Positions 1 to 7,809 of a DNA stretch of 63,028 nt are shown here, piece after piece. The notes below the pieces were generated by a model, which was given only the letters and a program-made list of their open reading frames with translations, was not told the origin of the DNA and did no database searches. This stretch comes from Burkholderiales bacterium (GTDB lineage: Bacteria > Pseudomonadota > Gammaproteobacteria > Burkholderiales > Burkholderiaceae_E), in NCBI GenBank assembly GCA_947487165.1, contig CANKWX010000014.1:1-63028 (forward strand). Direction: 5' to 3'. How positions within the stretch are numbered: position 1 is the stretch's first letter; the number at the start of each line of letters is the position of its first letter. Both the position numbers and the translations under genes were made by a program.

Positions 1-510
1 CTGCATGGCGGCATCATCCATCTGGCCTTCAACATGTGGGCGCTCTGGGATACCGGACGACTCGCCGAGCGCTTTTACGGCAACTTCCAACTGCTGCTGA
101 TCTTTTTCGTCTCGGGTCTGTCGGGCTCGATGGCCAGCCTGTTTTTTGCGGCCAGCCATTCGGTTTCGGTGGGCGCTTCGTGGGCGAGCTTCGGGGTGGT
201 CGGCAGTCTGCTGGCCGCGGTTTTCACCAAGGCCCACAAGCTGCCCACAGGGCTGGTGACCTCGATGCGCTCATCGATGCTCATGTTCGTGGCTTACTCG
301 CTCTTCATGGGATTTGTCGCGAGCTTCATCGACAACTCGGCGCATATCGGGGGCCTTGCCGGCGGTTTTGCAATGGGCATGATCCTCGCCGAAAAATTCG
401 ACGGTGATGAATATCGCCACCAGGCGCTGTGGCGCATTGCGGCAGCCATCATGGGCGCTGCCTTCATTTTTGCCGCAGCCTGGTCAATGCTGCCGCGGCC
501 TGCCGCCTGA
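1..510 (+). CDS. Rhomboid-family intramembrane serine protease, C-terminal part (5' end outside window)
   Basis: The frame is open from base 1 and lacks a start, so only the C-terminal ~169 residues are present. Rhomboids cleave transmembrane substrates inside the membrane with a Ser-His dyad. Visible motifs are HLAFNMWALW (oxyanion His and Asn), the serine motif SVGASWASFG, and NSAHIGGLAGG with the catalytic His. The usual GxSG serine motif reads GASW here: Ser is kept but the following Gly is Trp. Several hydrophobic helices follow. It lies 45 bases upstream of tolQ on the same strand, where many Proteobacteria carry ybgC. The family is clear; activity is uncertain because of the Trp. Confidence 0.88.
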   Translation: MHGGIIHLAFNMWALWDTGRLAERFYGNFQLLLIFFVSGLSGSMASLFFAASHSVSVGASWASFGVVGSLLAAVFTKAHKLPTGLVTSMRSSMLMFVAYSLFMGFVASFIDNSAHIGGLAGGFAMGMILAEKFDGDEYRHQALWRIAAAIMGAAFIFAAAWSMLPRPAA

Positions 511-555
511 TCCAGCACCCCAGACACGACATCTCTTACTGCAGACCGCCCCACC

Positions 556-1227
556 ATGAACCACGACATGTCGATTCTTTCGCTGGTCGCCAACGCCAGT
601 CTGCTGGTGCAGGCGGTCATGGCGGGCCTGCTGACCATCTCGATCGCCTCCTGGACGGTGATCTTTCGCAAGTACTTTCAGATCCGCGCGGCTCGTTCCG
701 CCACCGACCGCTTCGAGGCCGAATTCTGGCGTGGCGGCGACCTCAATGCGCTCTATGCCAAAGCCGCCGAACAAACCGGCGACCATGGACCGCTCGCTCG
801 CATCTTCGAGGCCGGCATGCGTGAATTCCTCAAAAATCGCCAGCAAAAACCGGTCGACACTGGTGCGATGCTCGAAGGTGCACGACGCGCCATGCGCGCG
901 GCCTACCAGCGCGAAATGGACGCACTCGAATCGAATCTGGCGTTTCTGGCATCGGTCGGCTCGGTCAGCCCCTACATCGGCCTGTTCGGTACGGTCTGGG
1001 GCATCATGAATTCGTTTCGCGGACTGGCCAACGTCAAGCAGGCAACGCTTGCTGCAGTGGCCCCCGGCATCGCCGAAGCGCTGGTCGCCACCGCAATCGG
1101 TCTTTTTGCCGCGATCCCGGCGGTAGTGGCCTACAACCGCTTTGCCTATGACATCGAGCGGATGTCGAATCGCTTCGATACCTTCGTAGAAGAATTCTCG
1201 AACATCCTTCAGCGCCAGGCGCGCTGA
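556..1227 (+). CDS. tolQ: Tol-Pal system proton-channel subunit TolQ
   Basis: 223-residue inner-membrane protein of the MotA/TolQ/ExbB family. With TolR it forms the proton channel that energises TolA during cell-envelope constriction. Three membrane segments are visible (roughly residues 10-34, 129-155 and 173-195), with a cytoplasmic loop between the first two. Family signatures are GLFGTVWGIM in segment two and EALVATAIGLFAAIPAVV in segment three. It is first in the run tolQ-tolR-tolA, which identifies it as TolQ rather than ExbB. An ATG four codons in is an alternative start. Confidence 0.96.
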   Translation: MNHDMSILSLVANASLLVQAVMAGLLTISIASWTVIFRKYFQIRAARSATDRFEAEFWRGGDLNALYAKAAEQTGDHGPLARIFEAGMREFLKNRQQKPVDTGAMLEGARRAMRAAYQREMDALESNLAFLASVGSVSPYIGLFGTVWGIMNSFRGLANVKQATLAAVAPGIAEALVATAIGLFAAIPAVVAYNRFAYDIERMSNRFDTFVEEFSNILQRQAR

Positions 1228-1247
1228 ATCAGCGCCGGGGTCACACG

Positions 1248-1685
1248 ATGTCCACCGTCTCCTCCATGCGTCGCAGCGGCAAACGCCGTCTGGTTGCCGA
1301 CATCAACGTCGTTCCCTACATCGACGTGATGATGGTGCTCCTGGTGATCTTCATGGTCACCGCACCGCTTGCGCCGCCCGGCCAGATCGAACTGCCGGCG
1401 GCCGGACAGAGTTCGGCGCCGCCCGATGCGCTGGTCGAGATCCGCCTTGCGCCCGGTGGCGAGATCCGGCTGATCACCCGCAATATGCCCAAACAGTTCG
1501 ACCGGCCGATCGGCCGGCGCGATATCGCACCGACCTTGCGCAGTCTGGGCGAACCCTCGACCCTGGCCGTGCTGATCGCAGCCGACACCAAGGTGCCCTA
1601 TGGCGAGGTGGTCGAGGTGATGAACGATGTCAAGGCGGCCGGAACCGGTCGGGTGGGGCTGATGGTCAAGGGTCAGGGCAAGTGA
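1248..1685 (+). CDS. tolR: Tol-Pal system protein TolR
   Basis: 145-residue ExbD/TolR family protein with one N-terminal membrane helix and a periplasmic domain. The helix reads VPYIDVMMVLLVIFMV; its Asp (residue 26) is the conserved proton-carrying acid of the TolQ-TolR channel. It starts 20 bases after tolQ, and its stop overlaps the GTG start of tolA, implying translational coupling. The order and the membrane Asp make the call firm. Confidence 0.95.
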   Translation: MSTVSSMRRSGKRRLVADINVVPYIDVMMVLLVIFMVTAPLAPPGQIELPAAGQSSAPPDALVEIRLAPGGEIRLITRNMPKQFDRPIGRRDIAPTLRSLGEPSTLAVLIAADTKVPYGEVVEVMNDVKAAGTGRVGLMVKGQGK

Positions 1686-2662
1686 ACCCCACACTGACCG
1701 CCGGCGGGCGAGCCAGGCCGCCTGCGGGCGGGCGGGGCCTGGTCCGTGCGATCGCCTTTGCTCTGGCTGTTCATCTGCTGCTCTTTGCCATGCTTTTTGT
1801 CGGACTGAAATGGCAGAACCGCCGCGACGAGCCGGTACAGGCCGAGCTGTGGGTGCCGCCCTCGTCGGCCGGGCCCAAACCGGTGGCGCCGCCTCCCGCT
1901 CCTGAGCCCGAGCCAAAGCCCGAGCCAAAGCCTGAACCGGAACCCGAGCCGACACCCGAGCCACCAGTGGCCGCGCCAAAGCCTGCGCCCGCCCCTGTAC
2001 CTGCGCCCACCAAGCCTGCCGAGATCAACACCGAACAGGTCAAGCGCAAGGAGGCCGAGCGCAAGGAGGCTGCACGCAAAGAAGCCGAACGAAAGGAACT
2101 CGCGCGAAAGGAAACTGAACGCAAGGAAGCCGACCGGAAAGAAGCCGCCCGCAAGGAGGCGGCTGAAACGGCTCGGGCAAAGAAACGCCAGGAAGAGCAG
2201 GCCCGACGCGAGGCCGATGAAAAGCGTGCCGAAGAGCGCCGGCGCCAGGAAGAACAGGCGCGGCGCGACGCGCAGGCCAGCGAGGCGCGCCGAGCCGAAG
2301 ACATCCGTCGACTGCAAAGCCAGGCTGGCAATGCAGGGATACCGAGCGACGCTGCGGCAAAAGGCGCAGCAGGCGGACAGCTCGATGCCGGCTATGCCGG
2401 CCGAGTGGCCACCGCGATTCGCGGCAACACCACCTTCCAGGCGTCGCGCGACCTCGAAGGCAATCCGCGCGCGATCTTTCTGGTGCAATTGCGCCCCGAT
2501 TGCACCCTCATCTCGGTGAAACTGCGCAAGTCGAGCGGCCTGCCCGCCTGGGATCAGGCCGCCGAACGCGGCATCGAACGCACCGATCCTTTCCCCAGAC
2601 CAAGCGGCAGCGCCTGCCAGCCCGAGATCGAAATCACCCGCGGGCCTCGCGATGAACGCTGA
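1682..2662 (+). CDS. tolA: Tol-Pal system protein TolA
   Basis: 326 residues in the three-part TolA layout. An N-terminal membrane helix (about 20-42) is followed by a Pro/Glu/Lys-rich stretch. A long Lys-Glu-Ala/Arg coiled coil (about 120-220) is built from repeats such as KEAERKEAARKEAERKEL. A globular C-terminal domain carries RVATAIRGNTTF. TolA spans the periplasm and couples the TolQR motor to TolB and Pal. The start is GTG inside the tolR stop. The coiled-coil DNA is repetitive (15-base units), so its length may vary among relatives. Confidence 0.93.
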   Translation: MNPTLTAGGRARPPAGGRGLVRAIAFALAVHLLLFAMLFVGLKWQNRRDEPVQAELWVPPSSAGPKPVAPPPAPEPEPKPEPKPEPEPEPTPEPPVAAPKPAPAPVPAPTKPAEINTEQVKRKEAERKEAARKEAERKELARKETERKEADRKEAARKEAAETARAKKRQEEQARREADEKRAEERRRQEEQARRDAQASEARRAEDIRRLQSQAGNAGIPSDAAAKGAAGGQLDAGYAGRVATAIRGNTTFQASRDLEGNPRAIFLVQLRPDCTLISVKLRKSSGLPAWDQAAERGIERTDPFPRPSGSACQPEIEITRGPRDER

Positions 2663-2678
2663 TAGGCGATCGCCTGAA

Positions 2679-2698
2679 CGGCCTGCGACGGCCTGCGA
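2679..2698 (+). repeat. Two tandem copies of a 10-bp unit before tolB
   Basis: The unit CGGCCTGCGA occurs twice back to back between tolA and tolB, just upstream of a perfect -10 hexamer. No function is known; it could be slippage or a small operator. Confidence 0.6.
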
Positions 2699-2710
2699 TC
2701 GTGCGCCCGA

Positions 2711-2716
2711 TATAAT
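2711..2716 (+). promoter_or_regulatory. Perfect -10 box (TATAAT) just before tolB
   Basis: TATAAT lies nine bases before the tolB ATG, so a sigma-70 transcript would begin about two or three bases before the start codon. No good -35 hexamer is present 16-18 bases upstream and no Shine-Dalgarno precedes the ATG. This suggests an internal operon promoter giving a nearly leaderless tolB mRNA, alongside read-through from tolA. Confidence 0.45.
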
Positions 2717-2725
2717 CCAAGCCTC

Positions 2726-4006
2726 ATGAAAGCCCTCATCACCGCACTCTCGACGCTTCCGATCCTGATTCTGATGCTGCTGGGCGTTCCGTGCGCCGCG
2801 CAGATGCGCATCGATGTCTCCGGAGTCGGCGCCACCCAGTTGCCGATCTCGATTGCCGATTTCGCCACCGACAGTCGCGTGGCGCAGGAAATCGCGGGCG
2901 TGATCCGCAGCGACCTCGGCAGCAGCGGCGCCTTCCGGGTGATCGACCCGCAAAAGATGGTCAGCGAATCGGCGCCACCCGATTACCAGAGCCTGCGCAA
3001 CAGCGGCGCAGAAGCCTTCGTCGGCGGCTCCCTGACCAAACTGAGCGACGGCCGCTACGACGTCCGTTATCGGCTCTACGACGTCGCCAAGCAGTCGACC
3101 CTGATCGGTGAATCGCTGATCACCCCCGAGGCCGACCTGCGCCTTGCCGGCCATCGCATTGCCGATGCGATCTATCAGAAGCTCACCGGCGAGCGAGGCG
3201 TCTTTTCCACCCGCATCGCCTTCATCACGCGTCAGGCCGGACGATTTCGGCTCAACATTGCCGACTGGGACGGCGAGAACGTCCAGTCGCCGCTCAACTC
3301 GCCCGAGCCGATCATCTCGCCGTCGTGGTCACCCGATGGCACCCGACTGGCCTATGTTTCGTTCGAGGCCAAAAAGCCGGTGGTCTATGTCCACACCCTG
3401 GCCACTGGCCAGCGCGTGCCGGTTGCCAACTTCAAAGGCAGCAACAGTGCGCCGGCATGGTCTCCTGACGGCCGATCGCTGGCCGTGGCCCTCACGCTCG
3501 ACGGCATGTCGCAGATCTACCTCATCAGCGCCGCCGAAGCCGGCACGCCGCGGCGCCTGACCAGCTCGAGTGCCATCGACACCGAGCCGGCCTTCTCGGC
3601 CGATGGCAAGTTCATCTATTTCACCTCCGATCGCGGCGGCTCCCCGCAAATCTACCGCATGCCGGTCAGCGGCGGCGAAGCGACCCGACAGACCTTCGGC
3701 GCCCCCTACAACGTCAGCCCCCGAATCAGCCCCGATGGCCGTCAGCTCGCCTTCATCACGCGGCGAGAAGGCCGCTATTTCGTTGCCCTCAAGGACCTGG
3801 CCGGTGGCAACGAAACCGTGCTGACCGATGGCGGACAGGAAGAGTCGCCAAGCTTTGCGCCCAATGGCCGCTGGATCATGTACGCCACGCGTTCGGGCGG
3901 CCGCGAAAACCTGATGGCGGTTTCGGTCGATGGCCGCATCAAGCAGCGATTGAGTTCGAACCGCGGCGATATCCGAGAGCCGGCATGGGGCCCATTCGCC
4001 AAGTGA
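2726..4006 (+). CDS. tolB: Tol-Pal system translocation protein TolB
   Basis: 426-residue periplasmic protein with a signal peptide ending near residue 24 (VPCAAQ), an N-terminal alpha/beta domain to about residue 150, and a C-terminal six-bladed beta-propeller. Propeller repeats are seen as SWSPDGTRLAY, AWSPDGRSLAV, AFSADGKFIYF, RISPDGRQLAF and SFAPNGRWIMY. TolB binds Pal and TolA. It sits between tolA and pal as in most Proteobacteria. The start is the ATG nine bases after the TATAAT box. Confidence 0.97.
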   Translation: MKALITALSTLPILILMLLGVPCAAQMRIDVSGVGATQLPISIADFATDSRVAQEIAGVIRSDLGSSGAFRVIDPQKMVSESAPPDYQSLRNSGAEAFVGGSLTKLSDGRYDVRYRLYDVAKQSTLIGESLITPEADLRLAGHRIADAIYQKLTGERGVFSTRIAFITRQAGRFRLNIADWDGENVQSPLNSPEPIISPSWSPDGTRLAYVSFEAKKPVVYVHTLATGQRVPVANFKGSNSAPAWSPDGRSLAVALTLDGMSQIYLISAAEAGTPRRLTSSSAIDTEPAFSADGKFIYFTSDRGGSPQIYRMPVSGGEATRQTFGAPYNVSPRISPDGRQLAFITRREGRYFVALKDLAGGNETVLTDGGQEESPSFAPNGRWIMYATRSGGRENLMAVSVDGRIKQRLSSNRGDIREPAWGPFAK

Positions 4007-4051
4007 TTCACACTGTGCTGGCCAGGTGCCGGCGCTCAACGGAGCATTAAC

Positions 4052-4633
4052 ATGAACAAACGTTTGATTTATCGGATCGCTGCGGCAGTAGCTGCATTAT
4101 CGATCGCAGCCTGCAGTTCATCGGTCAAACTCGATGATCCGGCGCCCGTCGAAGACCGCTCCAACATGCCTGCCGACGGCAGTGCCGCCGCGGGCGCAGG
4201 CGCAGGCGCGGGGAGTGCAGCGACCAATCCTGCCGGCGGTTCGCGTCCGGTGACGCCGGTCACGATCGACACCAAGGACCCGCTGCAGGACCCGAACAGT
4301 CCACTGTCCAAGCGCAGCATCTATTTTGACTTCGACAGCTTTGCCATCAAGGATGAGTACCGCTCGACCCTCGAGGCCCATGCGAAATACCTGACCGGCA
4401 ACCGTGCCAAAAAAGCCGTGATCCAGGGTAATACCGACGAGCGCGGCAGCCGCGAGTACAACCTCGCGCTCGGCCAGAAGCGGGCCGAGGCGGTTCGCCG
4501 TGCGCTGGTCGCCCTGGGTGTGTCCGAATCCCAGCTCGAAGCCGTCAGCCTGGGCGAGGAAAAGGCCCGCAGCGGCGCCAATGACGACGCGGCGCTCGCC
4601 GAGAACCGTCGCGCCGATCTGGTCTATCAGTGA
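4052..4633 (+). CDS. pal: Peptidoglycan-associated lipoprotein Pal
   Basis: 193 residues. The lipoprotein signal peptide ends ALSIAAC with lipidated Cys at residue 21, followed by an Ala/Gly-rich linker. The OmpA-like domain carries IYFDFDSF and NTDERGSREYNLALG, the peptidoglycan-binding signature. Pal is anchored in the outer membrane and tethers it to the cell wall. The stop codon overlaps the GTG start of cpoB. Confidence 0.96.
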   Translation: MNKRLIYRIAAAVAALSIAACSSSVKLDDPAPVEDRSNMPADGSAAAGAGAGAGSAATNPAGGSRPVTPVTIDTKDPLQDPNSPLSKRSIYFDFDSFAIKDEYRSTLEAHAKYLTGNRAKKAVIQGNTDERGSREYNLALGQKRAEAVRRALVALGVSESQLEAVSLGEEKARSGANDDAALAENRRADLVYQ

Positions 4634-5472
4634 TCGCCATGCCGACAGCGCTGGTGATGCGGCCATCGGCTGGCGATGCCCGCCGGCTTGCCAGTGCCAT
4701 CGGGCTGGCGGCGGCCCTGCTTGTGGCGATGGTTCAGCCGGCGCAGGCGCAGCTCTTTTCCGACGATGAGGCGCGACGCGCGATTCTCGATCTGCGCGGC
4801 AAGCTCGATCTGATGCAGCGCGACCTCACCCGCCGACTCGACGATATGCAAACTCGGCTCGAGCGAATGGAGCAAGGCAGCCGCGGCCAGCTCGACCTGC
4901 AGAACCAGATCGCATCGATGCGCCAGGAAATCGCCGCCCTTCGTGGCGCCCTAGAAGTGCAAGCCAATGATCTCGCACAGGCCGACAAGCGCCAGCGCGA
5001 TGCAGGCCAGGATCTGGACACCCGTCTGAAGCGCTTGGAGCCCACCGCACTGAGCCTCGACGGCAAGCAGATCATGGTCGACCCCGCCGAGCGACGCGCT
5101 TATGAAGCGGCGCTCGCGCAGCTGCGCAATGGCGACTTCAAAGGCGCGCAGGCGGCCTTCCAGCAGTTCCAGAGCGCTTATCCGCAAAGCGCCTATTCTG
5201 CCGCGGTGCAGTACTGGATCGGCAGCAGCCAATACGCCCAAAAAGACAACAAGGCTGCCATCGCAAGCCTGCAGGCCTTCGTGCAGCGCTATCCCGAGCA
5301 TCCCCGCACACCCGATGCACTGCTGACACTCGGCAATGCCCTGACCGACAGCGGCGATCGCAAAGCGGCGGGTGACACCTTCCGGCTCATCGTGCAGAAG
5401 TTTCCCGACAGCACCGCTGCTCCGACTGCCCGCGACCGCCTGGCTGCGCTGAGTGCACCGCCCAAACGCTGA
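4630..5472 (+). CDS. cpoB: Tol-Pal coordinator CpoB (YbgF family)
   Basis: 280-residue periplasmic protein with a signal peptide (cleavage near VQPAQAQ, about residue 37), a coiled coil (about 45-125), and C-terminal TPR repeats typical of YbgF/CpoB. CpoB links Tol energy to peptidoglycan synthesis at division. The GTG start overlaps the pal stop; an in-frame ATG three codons later is an alternative. Its position directly after pal is diagnostic. Confidence 0.92.
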   Translation: MIAMPTALVMRPSAGDARRLASAIGLAAALLVAMVQPAQAQLFSDDEARRAILDLRGKLDLMQRDLTRRLDDMQTRLERMEQGSRGQLDLQNQIASMRQEIAALRGALEVQANDLAQADKRQRDAGQDLDTRLKRLEPTALSLDGKQIMVDPAERRAYEAALAQLRNGDFKGAQAAFQQFQSAYPQSAYSAAVQYWIGSSQYAQKDNKAAIASLQAFVQRYPEHPRTPDALLTLGNALTDSGDRKAAGDTFRLIVQKFPDSTAAPTARDRLAALSAPPKR

Positions 5473-5491
5473 GCAACCGTTACTGCCCGCG

Positions 5492-6607
5492 ATGACCGAG
5501 ATCAATACCGCACTGCTCGCCCAAACCGTCGTCTGGTGGACGTTTGCCATCAGCGTTGTGGCGGGCCTTGCGATGAGCCGCAGTGATTTCTGCACGATGG
5601 GCGCGCTCTCCGACATCTTCAGCATGGGCGACTGGACCCGCATGCGGATGTGGTTCGCCGCGATCGGCGTTGCCATCATCGGCACCCAGCTGATGGCAGC
5701 CGGCGGCCTGATCGATCCCGGCAAATCGATCTACACCGCGCCCCGTCTGATGTGGCTGTCGCATCTGGTGGGTGGACTGCTGTTTGGCTTCGGCATGGTG
5801 CTGGCCTCGGGCTGCGGCGCCAAAACCGTGCTGCGCGCGGGCACCGGCAATCTGAAGTCGCTGGTGGTGTTCATCGTGATGGGCCTGGTTGCCTACATGA
5901 CGCTCAAGGGTCTGATCGGCGTGGTGCGAGTCGCTACCGTCGACCGCGTGGCCATTGAGCTGAGCACCGGCCAGGACCTCCCCAGACTGCTCGCCGGCAC
6001 CGATGCCGGTCTGCGCCAAATGATGCATCTGACGCTGGGACTGGGGCTCGGCGGGCTGCTTGTCATGGTCTGCCTTGCCTCGAAGGAGGCGCGAAGCCCG
6101 CGCAATCTGCTCGGCGTGCTGACAGTGGGCGCTGCGATTGTGGCGGTCTGGTACCTGTCGGGTCAGGTCGGCTTTGTCGCCGAAGATCCGCAAACGCTTG
6201 AAGAGCGTTTCGTTGCCACCAGCAGCGGCAAGATGGAGTCGCTCAGTTTCGTCGCACCCTTTGCCTATGGCCTGGAGTTGCTGATGTTCTGGAGCGATCG
6301 CAGCAAGTCGGTGAGTCTGGGCATCGCCAGCGTCCTTGGCTTGCTGGCCGGATCAACCGCACATGCCCTGCTGACACGCAGCTTCCGATGGGAGGGCTTT
6401 CGGGGCGCCGAAGACACGGCCAATCATCTGGTGGGCGGCGCACTGATGGGCGCAGGCGGCATTACCGCACTGGGATGCACCGTGGGCCAGGGCATCAGCG
6501 GAATGTCGACTCTGGCCCTCGGATCGATGATCTCGCTGTCGGCCATTCTTGCGGGCGGCATGGCCGGTCTGCGTTATCAGTCATGGCGAATCGAGCGAAT
6601 GTCGTGA
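5492..6607 (+). CDS. YeeE/YedE-family sulfur (thiosulfate) transporter
   Basis: 371-residue multi-spanning membrane protein. Family signatures are SDFCTMGALSD, LASGCGAKTVLRAG and ALGCTVGQGISG; the conserved cysteines in these are thought to relay thiosulfate across the membrane in YeeE (TsuA). The start is the ATG 19 bases after cpoB; a longer open frame back into cpoB is not used. No tusA-like partner is adjacent. Family assignment is firm; the exact sulfur substrate is inferred. Confidence 0.88.
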   Translation: MTEINTALLAQTVVWWTFAISVVAGLAMSRSDFCTMGALSDIFSMGDWTRMRMWFAAIGVAIIGTQLMAAGGLIDPGKSIYTAPRLMWLSHLVGGLLFGFGMVLASGCGAKTVLRAGTGNLKSLVVFIVMGLVAYMTLKGLIGVVRVATVDRVAIELSTGQDLPRLLAGTDAGLRQMMHLTLGLGLGGLLVMVCLASKEARSPRNLLGVLTVGAAIVAVWYLSGQVGFVAEDPQTLEERFVATSSGKMESLSFVAPFAYGLELLMFWSDRSKSVSLGIASVLGLLAGSTAHALLTRSFRWEGFRGAEDTANHLVGGALMGAGGITALGCTVGQGISGMSTLALGSMISLSAILAGGMAGLRYQSWRIERMS

Positions 6608-6614
6608 CAGTCGT

Positions 6615-6643
6615 TTGACCACAGCCTCGCCAAAAACTATACT
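6615..6643 (+). promoter_or_regulatory. Sigma-70 promoter of tRNA-Lys
   Basis: TTGACC (6615-6620) and TATACT (6638-6643) are separated by exactly 17 bases, followed by a G-rich discriminator (TTGAGGG). The tRNA begins 35 bases after the -10. This is the clearest promoter in the window; the G-rich discriminator is typical of stringently controlled stable-RNA promoters. Confidence 0.8.
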
Positions 6644-6678
6644 TGAGGGCTTTTCCGAATAACTAAAACAGTTTCTCC

Positions 6679-6754
6679 GGGTCGTTAGCTCAGCTGGTAG
6701 AGCAGCGGACTTTTAATCCGTTGGTCGCAGGTTCGAATCCCGCACGGCCTACCA
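6679..6754 (+). tRNA. tRNA-Lys (anticodon TTT)
   Basis: 76 bases including an encoded CCA end. The acceptor stem GGGTCGT pairs with ACGGCCT (two G-U pairs); the D arm is GCTC..GAGC; the anticodon stem GCGGA/TCCGT encloses loop CTTTTAA with anticodon TTT at 6712-6714; the T arm is CGCAGGTTCGAATCCCGC. All four arms form. Confidence 0.97.
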
Positions 6755-6761
6755 AACCTAC

Positions 6762-6798
6762 AAAGACCCGGCCTCGCAAGACGCCGGGTCTTTTTCTT
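6762..6798 (+). terminator. Intrinsic terminator of tRNA-Lys
   Basis: A perfect 11-bp inverted repeat (AAAGACCCGGC at 6762-6772 with GCCGGGTCTTT at 6783-6793), a 10-base loop, and a T-rich tail. It begins seven bases after the tRNA CCA and ends about 22 bases before the next start codon. Confidence 0.85.
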
Positions 6799-6819
6799 TT
6801 TCCTCATGGAGACACCGAG

Positions 6820-7806
6820 ATGATCCCTGATCACAGTCCACGCAGTCGCCGCACCTTCATCAAGACCGCATCAGCCGCCACCGCAGCGCTGGCCCTGCCG
6901 GCACGGGCGCAGTCCGACTTCCCGCGCGGGCCTGTCAAGGTCATCGTCGGACTGCCGCCGGGAGGTGCCGCCGACATCATCGCCCGCACCATCGGCACGC
7001 AAATGGAAAAGACCCTCAAGCAGCCGGTCATCATCGAAAACAAGCCTGGCGGGCAATTCGTGATCTCGGTGCAGGCGCTGCTCAATGCCCCGGCCGATGG
7101 CCAGACCCTTCTCTACATCTACAACGGCTACGCCTCGGTCAACGCCACGCTCAAGCTCTTCGATCTCGAAAAGCAGACCATTCCGGTGGCGCAGGTTGCC
7201 TCCACGCCGATCGTCCTGCTGGTGCGCAATGACTCGCAGCACAAGAGCGCCAGAGAGCTGTTCGCCTGGGCGCGTGCCAATCCCGGCAAGCTGAACTTCG
7301 GCACCCTGGGTGCGGGCGGCGTCGAGCATCTGAAATGGCGGCAGATGGAAACCGCAGCCGGCTTCAAGGGCAATCCGGTCGCCTACAAGGGCGGACCCGA
7401 CTCGATGCAGGCGCTGCTCGGCGGCGAGATCGACTGCGTGCTCACCGCTGGCCTGTTCGCCAAGATGTACGCACCCAAAGGGCAGGTTCGCGTACTGGCT
7501 GTTCTTGAGCCTTCACGCTGGCAGGACTTCCCCGATGTGCCCACGCTTTCCGAGGCAGGCGTCAACGTACCGCCGTTGGCCTATTGGGGCGGCTATGTGG
7601 TCAAGGCCGGCACGCCACCCGAGATCGTGCAGCGCCTGTTTCGCGAAATCACCGAAGCCGCAGTGACCCCGCCGGTCCTGGAGCGGCTTGCTGCCACCGG
7701 CGGCATGCCTCTGGTCAGCAAGTCACCCGACGAATTCCGCAAGCTGCTGAGTTCGGACATCAACTGGATGACCGAGGCCTCAAAAGGTCTCAATCTTGGA
7801 GCTTGA
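6820..7806 (+). CDS. Tripartite tricarboxylate (Bug/TctC) family substrate-binding protein
   Basis: 328 residues. The N-terminus has a twin-arginine signal (SRRTFIK, then a hydrophobic stretch ending PARAQS), so it is likely exported folded to the periplasm. The mature start PVKVIVGLPPGGAADIIAR is the hallmark of Bug receptors, which bind small carboxylates or amides. No TctA/TctB membrane partners are nearby. The open frame extends back into the tRNA, but the ATG at 6820 after a purine-rich stretch is the sensible start. The amidohydrolase follows after three bases, suggesting one transcript. Confidence 0.9.
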   Translation: MIPDHSPRSRRTFIKTASAATAALALPARAQSDFPRGPVKVIVGLPPGGAADIIARTIGTQMEKTLKQPVIIENKPGGQFVISVQALLNAPADGQTLLYIYNGYASVNATLKLFDLEKQTIPVAQVASTPIVLLVRNDSQHKSARELFAWARANPGKLNFGTLGAGGVEHLKWRQMETAAGFKGNPVAYKGGPDSMQALLGGEIDCVLTAGLFAKMYAPKGQVRVLAVLEPSRWQDFPDVPTLSEAGVNVPPLAYWGGYVVKAGTPPEIVQRLFREITEAAVTPPVLERLAATGGMPLVSKSPDEFRKLLSSDINWMTEASKGLNLGA

Positions 7807-7809
7807 ACG

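Noticed and set aside
6679-6754. tRNA-Lys as an integration site of a mobile element
   Set aside because: No integrase, no repeat of the tRNA 3' end and no change in gene character downstream were seen; the neighbours look chromosomal.
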